A model generated the notes under the pieces. The model was not told the DNA's origin, did no database searches, and saw only the letters and a program-made list of their open reading frames with translations. Below, piece by piece: positions 39,215-49,467 of a stretch of 64,000 nt of DNA. The stretch covers positions 558,001-622,000 of the forward strand of contig JAJTUP010000032.1 in the NCBI GenBank assembly GCA_021399435.1. The letters are read 5' to 3'. The position numbers were made by a program, and so were the translations under genes. The first letter of the stretch is position 1, and each line of letters begins with the position of its first letter. Source of the stretch: Diaporthe sp. PMI_573 (taxonomy: Eukaryota; Ascomycota; Sordariomycetes; Diaporthales; Diaporthaceae).

Positions 39215-42200
39215 ATGTACACAACAGTCCAGATCGGGAGAGAGAATCCCACCTCCTTCCTCATTAATGCTCAACTTAAGAAGCATAGTGAAGAAGTGCC
39301 GATCAAAGCCCTTTGTGATACTGGAGCAGAAGCCCGACTGCTAGTCAGTCCCTCAGTAGCTCAGCGTGCGGTGGAGCAGCTGGGCGCCCGTCTTAAGAAG
39401 CTCAAACGACCTATCACCTTGACCGACTACCGCCAACAAGAAGCCGGCCGCATCACCTACATCCTCAAAACATCACTGTGTGTAGACGGTCGAACGTTCC
39501 CTGACGAATCGTTCTGGGTCACCGAAACAGGCTATGACGTATTCATTGGTCTAGACTGGTTTGTAGAAAAAGATGTCTGGCTACACCCCCGGACAAGGAC
39601 ATTGGAATGGCCAGAAGACAAAAAGAGCCTCGCCCACGAAAAGTGCGACCAACCGATATCTATCGACCCAGTCGTCAACGTAGCAGCCCTTCAAGCCCAG
39701 ATCAATGACGACCCGCGACAAGCGCGGTGGAGGGATAAGCCGCTACCTGGCGAGCCTATACCCCTCGAGCTATCTAAGCCACAACAGATTACGGGAATCG
39801 CTGGAATCAACCCATCGTGGAGGACCAATAGAGGCGAGAAGATACCTTTTCCCCTAGACGAGGACCCAGGACACGTTCAATTGGTCCGCGAACGGTTACC
39901 ACTACGGTTACGCCACCTCGAGGGTTTCTTTTCGAAGAAGGCCTCTACCAAACTCCCGCCCCGGCGACCCGGGTACGATGTGACGCTCGAACTGAAGAAT
40001 CCGTTGACCGGCTCACCTCCGACCTTCCGCACACCGATCGGATTGATTCCACTGGAGAAGGAAACAACAGACGAACTCTTGAAGATTGGGTTTATCGAGC
40101 GATGTATGGAGCCCAAGGCAGCGTCAGTCCTCTTCGTACCAAAGCCACACTCTACGGACAAGCGCTTTTGTATTGATTACCGCTGGATCAACCAATTCTT
40201 GAAGGACCGTTTGGTCCCCGCACCTGATGTCAACGGGACAGTGGCTGGGTGCCGCAACGCTAAGAGATTCTCTAAGATTGATATCATCAGGGCCTTCAAC
40301 CGACTCCGTATGGCCGTGAACTCTGAACACTTGACAGCGTTTCGTACACGCCAGGGTACATTCCAGTGGAAGGTTCTGCCTTTCGGCCTTAAGGTTGGGC
40401 CGGCTTGGTGGCAGGATTTCATTAATGCCCAATTGAACGAACTCCTAGACCTATTTGCGAGCGCCTACGCCGACGACGTTCTGATCTATTCAGATGAGGA
40501 AGACGAAGAAGTCCACTGGGTACAGGTGGAGGAAGTGATACACCGACTGAGCCAAGCCGATCTTCAAGGGGACATCAAGAAGTCCCGATTTAACGTCACG
40601 ACGATAGACTACCTCGGCATTGTGATGGAAGCCGGGGTAGGTGTTCGCATCGACCCTGAGAAAGTGAAGGCTATTCACAACTGGAAATTCGAAGACCTCA
40701 AGTCGAAGACCGCGATCCGCTCATTCCTAGGCCTCTGCAACTATATTCGCGTATTCTGCCATCACGCGAGCGGCACCGCAGAGCCTCTTAACCGTTTACT
40801 CAAGAAGGATGTGCCCTTTAGCTGCGGCCCCGAGCAACAAGCTGCCTTTGAAGAACTCAAACGACTCGCGTGCGAAGCGCCTGTGATGGCCTTCTTCGTA
40901 CCGGGTCGAGAAACGAAAGTCGAGACTGACGCCTCACGTAACGCCACTGGAGGAGTTATCTGGCAGAAGCAACCTGACGGCGAGTGGAAGCCGGTGGGTT
41001 ACTTCTCCAAGACAATGACCCCGGCCGAGAGAGCCTACCCGATCCAGGACCGCGAATTACTCGCTGTGGTACAAACCCTTGAGCAATACCAGCCTGAACT
41101 ACTCGGAATGAAGTTCTTCGTCCTGACTGACCACCAAGCGCTCGTGTATTACTCGACAAAACGAGTCCTCTCTACCCGGCAAGTCCGCTGGGCAGACTTC
41201 CTCTCGAACTTCGACATCACATTCCAGTACCGACCGGGCAAGGATAACGTTGCTGCTGATGCCCTCTCACGAAAGACTGCCGATCTCCCTACTGTCAAAG
41301 CCCGTGAGCAAGAAGAACGCACAATGGCGCTGATCCCGCCCGAGAAGATTAAACCTGCGATCAACGCAGCCGAGGTTGCGTTGACACCCTATACGGTTCA
41401 GGGTTCCGACCTCGTCGACCTCATCAAGGTCGAGAATGAGAAACAAGAACTCGGCTCATATGAAGGCAAATTGATCGTCCCGGAACTCACGAGCAATGGC
41501 CAACTCTTTCTACGTACCGCTCTGATCCGCGAGGCTCACGAACCCAAGATCTTCGCCCACCCAGGGCAGAACAAGACGATCGAGGCAATCCGCCGCCAAT
41601 ACCACTGGGAGGGATTGAACAAGGATGTCCGACGCTACGTGAAGAATTGCCACAAGTGCGGCCGCAACAAGGGGCGGCATGACCGTAGCCCAGGACTCCT
41701 ACGCCCATTACCTATTCCGAACCACGTGTGGGAGCACGTGGCCGTCGATGGCAAAGATATGCCGCCTGACCGCTATAGCTACAATTACGTATGGGTTTTT
41801 ATTTGCAAATTTAGCAGGATCTTAGCTACGCTACCGGGACGAAAGACTGATACGGCGGAAGACCTGGCAAAGCGGTACTACCGCCACCTATATCGTTTCC
41901 TTGGTGTTCCTTGGATCTGGATCTCTGATAACGCAGGCCCGTTCATCTCTGAGTTTATGGCAACGATCAACAAACTCACAGGCACGAAGCACCGTCACGG
42001 TAGTCCTCTCCATCCGCAGACCCAAGGCGCGATTGAGATTACCAACCAGGAACTTGACCAGAAGTTGCGCTTCTATATTGACAAATACCAGACCGACTGG
42101 AGTGTCCACCTCCCGGCCTTCGACTTCGGCCATAATGCCTCGTGGCACTCTAGCATCGACATGGCCCCGCTCAAAGTTGCCCTAGGCGCTGACCCGCGCA

Positions 42201-42931
42201 ATCCCCTCTCAACCGACCTGCCTACGATTGATATCGACTCGCATCAAAAGAAGAAAGCCTTGGAGATCATACAACAAACAAAGGAAGTACAAGACCTAGC
42301 ACGCAAGAACGCAGAAGCGTCCCAGGAAAAGCAGGCCAGGCAAGCGAATAAGAAACGACGGATGGTCGACTTTAAGATCAACGACTATGTATTCCTCAAG
42401 AAGAAGGGCTTTACAACTACAGCTCCTACAACGAGACTGGAGTCACAATGGACAGGGCCGTGGCAAGTACTGGAAGAACGCGGCCACAGTTACGCCCTGG
42501 ACCTTCCTGCATCCTTCCGTGGTAGGAACCTCTTCCACGCTGACCGCCTACGGAAAGCGGCAATGGACCCCTTACCGCAGCAACGACGAGAACCGCCGCC
42601 GCCCGAGGAGATCAACGGCGAAGCCGAGTGGGCAGTCACTAAGATCCTCGCGTCCAGACTGACAGGCCGCAACAAGGTACTGGAGTACCAAGTCGAGTGG
42701 CAAGGCTGTGACCCTGACGACACGTGGTACCCAGCTGGGAACTTCAAGAACGCTGCAGTGACACTGGAAAAGTTCCACCAAGAATATCCTGACGCAGCTG
42801 GACCACCAATCAAGCTACAGGAATGGATACGCGCCGCCGCTGAAGACCGTGACGACCAACCGCACAACGATGATAACATAGCTGACCACGGAGAGAAGAA
42901 CCCCCGACGTAAGCAACGACGACACATATGA
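39215..42931 (+). CDS. pol: Gypsy pol polyprotein with C-terminal chromodomain
   Basis: About 1239 codons from ATG 39215; the frame itself is open from 39170 and is -1 relative to gag, so it may be made by frameshifting or re-initiation. Order: protease (IKALCDTGAEARLLV), reverse transcriptase (FCIDYRWINQFL, FSKIDIIRAFNRLR, LPFGLKVGPAWW, YADDVLIYS), RNase H (VETDASRNATGGVIW, LTDHQALVYY), zinc-binding integrase N-terminus (HPGQNKTIEAIRRQYHW, CHKCGRNK), DDE core (AVDGKDM, WISDNAGPFIS, TQGAIEITNQEL), and a chromodomain (LEYQVEWQGCDPDDTWYPAG). All catalytic residues expected for RT and integrase are present. No stop or frameshift, so it is potentially active. Confidence 0.95.
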   Translation: MYTTVQIGRENPTSFLINAQLKKHSEEVPIKALCDTGAEARLLVSPSVAQRAVEQLGARLKKLKRPITLTDYRQQEAGRITYILKTSLCVDGRTFPDESFWVTETGYDVFIGLDWFVEKDVWLHPRTRTLEWPEDKKSLAHEKCDQPISIDPVVNVAALQAQINDDPRQARWRDKPLPGEPIPLELSKPQQITGIAGINPSWRTNRGEKIPFPLDEDPGHVQLVRERLPLRLRHLEGFFSKKASTKLPPRRPGYDVTLELKNPLTGSPPTFRTPIGLIPLEKETTDELLKIGFIERCMEPKAASVLFVPKPHSTDKRFCIDYRWINQFLKDRLVPAPDVNGTVAGCRNAKRFSKIDIIRAFNRLRMAVNSEHLTAFRTRQGTFQWKVLPFGLKVGPAWWQDFINAQLNELLDLFASAYADDVLIYSDEEDEEVHWVQVEEVIHRLSQADLQGDIKKSRFNVTTIDYLGIVMEAGVGVRIDPEKVKAIHNWKFEDLKSKTAIRSFLGLCNYIRVFCHHASGTAEPLNRLLKKDVPFSCGPEQQAAFEELKRLACEAPVMAFFVPGRETKVETDASRNATGGVIWQKQPDGEWKPVGYFSKTMTPAERAYPIQDRELLAVVQTLEQYQPELLGMKFFVLTDHQALVYYSTKRVLSTRQVRWADFLSNFDITFQYRPGKDNVAADALSRKTADLPTVKAREQEERTMALIPPEKIKPAINAAEVALTPYTVQGSDLVDLIKVENEKQELGSYEGKLIVPELTSNGQLFLRTALIREAHEPKIFAHPGQNKTIEAIRRQYHWEGLNKDVRRYVKNCHKCGRNKGRHDRSPGLLRPLPIPNHVWEHVAVDGKDMPPDRYSYNYVWVFICKFSRILATLPGRKTDTAEDLAKRYYRHLYRFLGVPWIWISDNAGPFISEFMATINKLTGTKHRHGSPLHPQTQGAIEITNQELDQKLRFYIDKYQTDWSVHLPAFDFGHNASWHSSIDMAPLKVALGADPRNPLSTDLPTIDIDSHQKKKALEIIQQTKEVQDLARKNAEASQEKQARQANKKRRMVDFKINDYVFLKKKGFTTTAPTTRLESQWTGPWQVLEERGHSYALDLPASFRGRNLFHADRLRKAAMDPLPQQRREPPPPEEINGEAEWAVTKILASRLTGRNKVLEYQVEWQGCDPDDTWYPAGNFKNAAVTLEKFHQEYPDAAGPPIKLQEWIRAAAEDRDDQPHNDDNIADHGEKNPRRKQRRHI

Positions 42932-42983
42932 TCAAACCCCGTATAGTCTACTGCGTCGATATACGAGGTTTGGCGGGGGGTAG

Positions 42984-43187
42984 TGTGACGACGACGGAAC
43001 CCTAACCCTGGATGGCCAGGTGGGGCATGCAAGCACGCGATCTAGCGTGCAGGCCAACGCGCTTGACTTCTCGTCGCGCCCGCGGTAAAGGCTGCGGCCT
43101 TTTCTTTCTCTTGCTTCCCTAGAGTAGAATCTTCGTCCATAGTGCCAATTCAAGGTGTTCACGCCCTCTGCAACGCTGGCCGTGACA
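42984..43187 (+). repeat. 3' LTR of the Gypsy element
   Basis: 204 bp, same borders as the 5' LTR, with one visible difference (G to A). Confidence 0.93.
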
Positions 43188-43400
43188 TCGGGCATGTGGT
43201 CTGATCGGCTGACTGATGAACCACGTTAGGTGAAATCTTTAATATTCTTTTATATATATAATCATTAAATCTTGTTAGTCTAGCTAACATAAAAAGAGTT
43301 TTTAATATTAATTAGTATAAATAAGGTATATAGTAGGTAGGTGTATCTAAACACTAAAATAAGGGGTGCTGAGGAGTTTAAGCACTTAGTACAAGCTCAC

Positions 43401-43611
43401 TGTAACGGCCAGTAATATCCAGCATGGAAGCTGTTGTATTGGCACTACGTACGAAGATTCTAAGCTTAAGGAGAGAAGAAGGAAGGAAAGAAACTCGCGA
43501 TGTGCGACGCGTGGAGAAGTTTAATAACCGTGGTCCGTGCCTGTGGCAGGGACCAGCCCCTGCCAGCACCTTGTGGTGGTGTCAGCCCGTCTAGTGGTGA
43601 CAACCGCCACA
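43401..43611 (-). mobile_element. solo LTR (211 bp), Gypsy-related
   Basis: Begins TGTAACGGCCAGTAATATCC and ends GACAACCGCCACA, flanked by the perfect 5-bp duplication CTCAC (43396-43400 and 43612-43616). The start resembles that of the solo LTR at 34252 (TGTnACGGCCAG), so both derive from related families, inverted relative to the intact Gypsy element. Confidence 0.8.
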
Positions 43612-43616
43612 CTCAC

Positions 43617-45030
43617 ATAGTACGCTGTGGGTAGCCGCGCGGCGTCAAAGGATCACGAGATACCCACCGAATAGGATTTAAGGTTCAGGGGTCCCTGTGG
43701 CTCAGGCAACGTCTTCCGCAGATAAGGCTTTGCCGCGGTTAGTTTTGGCGGGGCGCATCACGACCGGACGTATCTGTACGGTCGTAACTGGGCTGACCGC
43801 GGCAGCAGGATCCACCTCCATCGGACCGGAGCTCTAATCATGGCCGGAAAGACGAGTAATGTCAAGCTTTGTATTAAGGTTGGTACCGCTGTCACTTGCA
43901 TGACTAGCTAAGATGGGGCGTTTGACTCGGGTTGACTTGCATGACTAGCTAAGATGGGGCGTTTGACTCGGGTCGTCAGCTTGCCGCCAGCTCGCTCGCA
44001 TTCGTAACTCGCAGCCAGCCTTCTTTTTTTAAGGGGGGGGGGGGCATTGCTGGCATGAAGGAGCCTTGTGTCCATGGCGTCTATCTCTATCTACAGAAAT
44101 GACGCTTTCTTTACAACATCTGGTCCCTTTAGCTTATGATAATAATATTATTAAATGAGTGAAAAGTGTAGAGACAGTTTGAACTATGAATTTGAAAGTA
44201 CGTACCCGAAGACGCACAGAAATTAATGGAGATTAACCGCGCGTTGCGAATAGATAGCGAGGAGAGAAGCGGTGTATTTGAGAGCGGGCGAGAGCTGAGA
44301 GCCTCTAGCCTGGTTTGGCTTGACTTGAGTAAAACGCTGGCAAGCTTCACTTCGTTGGCTATCTGTACACGTCTTTTGAACTCCACATGGCATAATCGTT
44401 CCACCAGCAGGCAGCCATGACTTTGCCTAGAGACTTCTCCACCCAAAGTCGCTTTTCTTAGCAAATTGGGCAAAGTAAGTATGACCTGATCAGTCCAAAA
44501 TGATGAATGGAAAGGCTGTACACAATTTAAAGTTTGGGATGCTTGAAGAGGTGGGTGGTCTAGAATCAGAAGTCTAGAGTGCCCAGGTCCCACGGGCCCT
44601 CGCCGGCCCAAACTCAGTACCTGCAGGGGCCAAATGCAGGGTTCAATCTAGACTCCGCATAGGACGTAGGAAACCTGGGGAATTCCGGGAACCCGGGTTG
44701 CCCGGGTTGGCGCAAACGAGAAGGACAGGGTGGATAGTGTAAGAGCAGCATCAAATGTGGTGCCGAAGTCCAGCGGCTAGAAGCCCTGAAGCTGTCAAAG
44801 ATCTTGTCTGCGTTTTCGTCTCACTTGATGGTAGCACCTGGGCAGAGTATGCTACTTGACCAGCACTGACATAAATTAAAGCTCAACCATCTACTTTTGT
44901 CGACCAAGACGCCCCATTTGGGGACCCATTCCGAGATTACCAGACACGTAGGTTGAACCTCTCGAGTGTGAACCGGCCCTTTTTTTTTAGACTTTCAATC
45001 GTCTTCTTTTCTCAGACCAACGTATACGAT
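43617..45030. other. intergenic with a 38-bp tandem duplication, no gene recognised
   Basis: No long protein-like frame on either strand. Contains a G-run at 44033-44044 and the duplication described separately. The last 100 bp are pyrimidine-rich and precede the methyltransferase ATG. Confidence 0.4.
43894..43972. repeat. 38-bp direct duplication
   Basis: 43894-43931 and 43935-43972 are identical (starting ACTTGCATGACTAGCTAAGA), separated by 3 bp. Confidence 0.9.
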
Positions 45031-46002
45031 ATGTCTACCCTTACCACCGAGGACTTTCAGCGGGGAGGTGCTGCGTACCCAAACACGTGGCATTATGATC
45101 AGGATTTGCCAGAGGACCGAAAGAACATTGACAAAACGTTCAAGCTCTTGAGGGAATATAGCGGTATACCTGCTGACAAAGTTGAGGAGCATGTTCACGA
45201 TATTGTAAGACACATCTTTCCATGGCTCCTGGTTTGGTGTGATGCCAAAGCTGACTCCTTCACACCGTAGAGAAACAAGGCGTGGGAAGTCTTCCCATAC
45301 CCATGTATTGGGTCCTGGCGCTTCTTGGCAGACTACATGGAAACGTTTCCTGAGTATCCTGAGATCCTCGCCCGTATTAAGTCAGGCGATGTCTTTCTGG
45401 ACGCCGGATGCTGCTTCGGTCAGGTGCTCCGTCATCTCTATGGTGGAGCACCTGCCGAGAACCTGATTGGTACCGATTTGTATCCCAAGTTCATTGAGCA
45501 AGGCTACGATCTGTTCCGGGACGAGGGCAAGTGCGGCCTTGAGTTCGTCACGGGCGACATGCTGGACCACTCAGACACGTCGCTTGACGTCCTAGATGGC
45601 AAGGTGGACATCATCCATGGCACATTCCTCTTCCACTTATTCAATCGCGAGGAGCAGATCAAGCTGGCAACACGTCTGGTCATGTTCTTCAAACCGGACG
45701 CCAAGAACGCGCTCATTGTCGGCCGTCACACGGGCCAAGCTGAGCCCCTGGATCCGTTTGAGACTTGGACTTTGGACAAGCTCAAGCGCTTTTTGCACAC
45801 TCCAGCGACGTGGCAGGCCTTGTGGGATGAGGTTGGCGAACTGACGGGGACGAAATGGCTGACCACTGCCGAGGTGGTGGACCTGAAAATTCTCGACATC
45901 GACGACAATTACTGGGCAAAGAGGAAGGAAATAACGGGAGACCCGAACCCCCCCAAGACTTTGCGCTTTTGCCAATATCGCTATTCGGTGCGCAAGCAGT
46001 AA
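45031..46002 (+). CDS. SAM-dependent methyltransferase, two exons
   Basis: Exon 1 45031-45204 and exon 2 45271-46002 join in phase (301 residues); the 66-nt intron starts GTAAGA and ends CCGTAG. Without splicing the frame hits the TAG of the acceptor. The SAM-binding motif I is VFLDAGCCFGQ (Asp102, Gly104, Gly108), followed by LIGTDLYPKFIEQGYDLF (acidic end of beta 2) and VDIIHGTFLFHLF (motif post-I/II). The N-terminal block NKAWEVFPYPCIGSWRFLADYM and overall length match the small methyltransferases of fungal meroterpenoid and polyketide clusters, which methylate hydroxyl or carboxyl groups. No other biosynthetic gene lies nearby, so the substrate is unknown and it may be an orphan left after cluster loss. 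No defect seen. Confidence 0.85.
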
Positions 46003-47138
46003 ATGGTGTCGTACGCCACATTAGCTCTAGCGTAGGCCGACCACATTCTCCAATTCAAATCGTTTCCCAGCGGTCTCTTCGGCCGATTTGTAGGTGATGA
46101 CTGTGAGGAAGCTTGGGTTGTTCTTTTTCTCTCAGAAGAACGGGCCTCGCCGCGGCAACTGTAATGGGTACTCGTCATAATGCCAGCATTGTTTCTGCCT
46201 GCCTGATTGAGATTGTGCTGCACTGATAGGAGAAGCCATCGAACCCTCAAATCATCACTCCAATCAATCGCCTTGCAAGTCAAGTCGACCTACTCTCGGG
46301 GCAGATGCAGCCAGCAATTCCCTGCATCGCCTGCATTACCAATTGCAACCCTTACTGATATACCGTGCTGATCCACATTCTGGCGCATTTGCCTGAGCGT
46401 GATTTCCTGGACAAATTTGGGAAGTCCCCGCTCGATGGCTTTTCAGGAGCTGTTTAGACTACCATTCAGAGCGTAGTGAATAAGTAGGATGACTGAGTGG
46501 GAAAAGTATCCTATTTCGCAGGCAAGAAGAAAGCAGAAAGGACTCTATGTCGGACGCCTGCAGGCACTGCCGCGAACCTAATGCACTAGCGCAAATCGCG
46601 TATATGCGGTTACATTGATGTGAGTTTCATTAAGGTTTTCGACATCCGCCGAAGATCGATCACAGCCACCAACTGACCGTCGAGGTGCCGCTCTGCCCGC
46701 ATCACAACTCTGCATGTCCAAGACCGTCACCATATGGCTTCCTCTGTGGTAACAATGGTGGGTCGGCGTGTACAGGGGCAAATTGCACAATTACGTAAAG
46801 GTGCGCTCGCAGGATACACTGAGGACGAACTCGTCTTGTGTTTAAGCACGCTTGTTCTTCACCTGGAGCAGATCCATTGAGAGCTGGATACCAGCTGTAA
46901 CGTGGGATCAGGCTGCCAAGGCTTCGTTTTCGCACGATCATCAGAGGCCCCGCTGGCGTGAGAAGCGATGCTCTTTGTAAAGCATTTCTTCTTTTGCACA
47001 AAAAATACGGCGTAGTGTCCCCCCTCTCGCCGCTGTAGCACCATGCTACATAAGACGGGTGCATCTGAGCAAAGGACGTGAGACCGTTTAGACCTCTGGG
47101 TTCCCGCAATAAAATCTCAGCGCGTCAGCAAATACCTC
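46003..47138. other. intergenic, no confirmed gene
   Basis: A minus-strand frame at 46702-47109 (135 codons) lacks motifs and has a scrambled composition; I do not call it. Confidence 0.4.
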
Positions 47139-47640
47139 CTAGTCGAGCTCAATGATCTCCGCCGCAACCCTCTTGCCAGATCGCTTGCGCAAGGTAGCCA
47201 CCGGACCCTTTGGAACCGGGCCGTCTCCATCACTGCCAGCAACCTCGACGTCAACTGGCTCAACGACGGGCCGCCGTGCGCCATCAGGCGCAACAAGTAC
47301 CGACTTCGTGTCCATTTTGTTTTGCTCCTCTAGTTGTTTACGCACACTAAGCAGAAAGCTATCGATACGAATACTTCTCGGCCTGGCATCCAAAAAAACA
47401 GATGGGGCATTTGCACTTGTCTGGCTCTGAGGGCTCGAGACATTTTGAGTACGTACAAATGTATTGTTGGCCATTTTTGATCTCCTGCTTGATTGGGCGC
47501 GTGTCCAGCCACGTCTCAAGGTCAAAGATTCCATGTGAGTGCACGCTGAGCCACGGGCTGGTATCGAAGATACGCTCGCGCTGAACGGGACGGTCAAGCC
47601 TATGGAGAGCTCTGACGCTTTGACACCACTTCCATCAATC
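47139..47640 (-). pseudogene. Cys-rich protein fragment with a poly-T frameshift
   Basis: On the minus strand one frame opens after a stop near 47637 and reads HRLDRPVQRERIFDTSPWL, FDLETWLDTRPIKQEI and a cysteine cluster (QQYICTYSKCLEPSEPDKCK, CPICFF), typical of a small metal-binding module. It collapses at a run of seven T (about 47395-47401). Shifting by one base there continues into SFLLSVRKQLEEQNKMDTKS, then VEPVDVEVAGSDGDG and a basic end (LRKRSGKRVAAEIIELD) before the TAG at 47139. A single indel in the homopolymer, real or a sequencing error, separates the halves. No ATG opens the upstream part. Family not recognised. Confidence 0.5.
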
Positions 47641-48150
47641 ACAGAAATTTCGTCCTTATAAAATTATCTTTACGATTCTTTTAAGAAGCAGAGGACTAAG
47701 CCGAATATACTAGATTTCATGCCGCCTTTAAACCCAAATCAATCTACAGTAAGCAGACTACCCTGGGCTTTGCAGATATCGTAATGCCCCGTTTCATCAG
47801 ACGGCATCCATGCTATTGAGAGCCTTTGTGAACTACCAAAGGTCAATACACAAAATTCCAAGCACTGCGTTCATATCGTCTAGGAGTTAGCCAGAGTTCC
47901 TGATATTTAGGCTTGTATCAAGGTATGATGCCGTGTAATGTGTGCAGTGGTTTTCGGCGAATTAAGCTGGCTCTATACCGTGAGATTGCAGCAGACAAAG
48001 AGACTCGGCTTCAATCGTACAAGAAATCGTAGGCCACTCCTTCTTCTTCGTCGTCAAAGAAATCGTCTTCTTCGTCGAAGGAAGCGTCTTCATGCGCGGC
48101 TGCCACTGCATCCATATAACTGCAATGTAGAACGATGGATACCACTTCCA

Positions 48151-48891
48151 AGCACACCACTTCGAAAATACGAGGGAACAGCTACAAAAGAGCAGATCAA
48201 GGGATTTCAAGAAAGGGTGGGCTCGATTCTATATACTGGGATTATGATTCGAGCAGACGTAGCATACGCAGCTGCGCAGCTCTCTCTTTTTCTGCTTAAT
48301 CCGGGACCCGAGCACCTCGCTGTAGCCGATCAGTGTATAGCATATTTATATGCTACTCGCACGCTCGCTATTCGATATGGGAGCAAGCAGGAGGAGATCT
48401 TGATTTTTGCATCTGATGCTTTTGCTGATGATGAGGAATCTCGACGATCTTCCCACAGGTACACTGTACGCCTATATGGAGGGCTGATCAGCTGGAGAGC
48501 AGCTCGGCAAGATACTGTGACCACATCGACTACAGAAGCCGAGCTGCTCGGGGTGGCACACGCTGGAAAGGAGCTTATAGCATTAAAGCGGTTACTCTAT
48601 GATCTCGCTATTGATGTGGGAAGCTCCATGAAGCTATACAACGATAATCAGCAGACGATTCGGCTGATTGTTAGCGATCACGGGAGAGTAACTACGAAGC
48701 TTAGACATGTGGATATTCACACCATGTGGCTAAAACAAGAGCACGGCAAAGGAACTTTCCGAGTAGAATACCTACCAACCGAGGTTATGCCAGCAGATGG
48801 GCTTACAAAGAATCTCTCACGGGCTCGTTTTGAGCATTTCCGAGCACTGTTGAATTTTCATAATGTGCAAGAGATGCTCAACCGAACATAA
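48151..48891 (+). pseudogene. Ty1/Copia pol C-terminal fragment (RNase H)
   Basis: Only the end of a Copia polyprotein remains: SILYTGIMIRADVAYAAAQL and YLYATRTLAIRY (connection between RT and RNase H), IFASDAFADDEESRRSSHRY (RNase H Asp), TVTTSTTEAELLGVAHAGKE (catalytic Glu), KLYNDNQQTIRLI (Asp), LRHVDIHTMWL and VMPADGLTKNLSRARF, ending TAA at 48889-48891. The frame is open further upstream to 47938, but that part is low-complexity and not recognisable. No integrase, RT palm or LTR lies next to it, so it is a 5'-truncated relic unrelated to the Copia element at 58 kb. Confidence 0.85.
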
Positions 48892-49137
48892 AGACGACTT
48901 TTCATTTGTTAGGGCCGAGCCCGGGGAATAAGTTTGTTTTCGAGCACCCGAAGGGTGCGAGGCCGTCGCCATTCATTTCATTGTGTCAATTGGGCGCTCC
49001 GTTGTCCTGTATGATCATTTCCATGATACCGACATTGTCGATTTTGCTCTTTCCATCCTCGGTCCACACCTGGTTTGTGTCCATGAAATTGGGCAGTATC
49101 TCGGTGAATTGAGTGAACGGCGGAATGCCAGGAGGCA

Positions 49138-49467
49138 ATGGATGCCTTGAAGGTGATCACCAATGCAGAGTGGATCAAGATGCCACACCACAACAACATC
49201 TTCACTATTGACCCTGATGGGATGGTCCAGGCAGATTCAAGACCAATGTACTGGGCCATGAAGGAAGTGTGCAGCATTGAAGGCTTCGACGACCACCTTC
49301 GTGCGACTATGGAGCGGCTAGATGAGATCGAAAGTCTCCAGATGACGAGGGAGGTGACGCTCAAAGATTTAGTGGGCAATGAACAGTATTATCGAGCCAC
49401 AATGGAGACAAACTCGGAGGGTGGAAAAGCTTGGTCAGTCAAGCTTGTGCCATCATCAACCGAATGA
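49138..49467 (+). CDS. hypothetical protein, 109 codons
   Basis: ATG 49138 follows an in-frame TGA 18 nt upstream, so the start is well defined. Protein-like composition (NAEWIKMPHHNNIFTIDPDG, DDHLRATMERLDEIESLQM, VTLKDLVGNEQYYRATMET) with a helical centre. No signal peptide or membrane span; no family recognised. It lies just downstream of the Copia fragment. Confidence 0.45.
   Translation: MDALKVITNAEWIKMPHHNNIFTIDPDGMVQADSRPMYWAMKEVCSIEGFDDHLRATMERLDEIESLQMTREVTLKDLVGNEQYYRATMETNSEGGKAWSVKLVPSSTE

Larger units (their letters stand above)
37300..43187 (+). mobile_element. full-length Ty3/Gypsy chromovirus retrotransposon
   Basis: 5888 bp with two 204-bp LTRs, separate gag and pol frames, and a purine-rich GGTTTGGCGGGGGGTAG tract immediately before the 3' LTR. 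The pol order (protease, RT, RNase H, integrase, chromodomain) is that of chromoviruses, whose chromodomain guides integration into heterochromatin. The LTRs differ at a single position by eye (CGAGG versus CAAGG near their 3' ends), implying recent insertion. Flanks are CCCGC on the left and TCGGG on the right, so no direct 5-bp duplication is visible; instead the flanks form an inverted repeat (see findings). Confidence 0.95.

Noticed and set aside
43210..43370. AT-rich stretch as a possible centromere or replication origin
   Set aside because: Only about 150 bp and bounded by LTR sequences; nothing beyond base composition supports it.
46702..47109. 135-codon minus-strand frame
   Set aside because: No coherent secondary-structure pattern, motif or supporting promoter; likely chance.
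47938..48150. N-terminal extension of the Copia RNase H fragment, rich in Arg/Leu
   Set aside because: Repetitive CGTC/TCTTC sequence with no similarity to Copia proteins; the opposite strand is equally open. Treated as non-coding or frame-shifted remnant.
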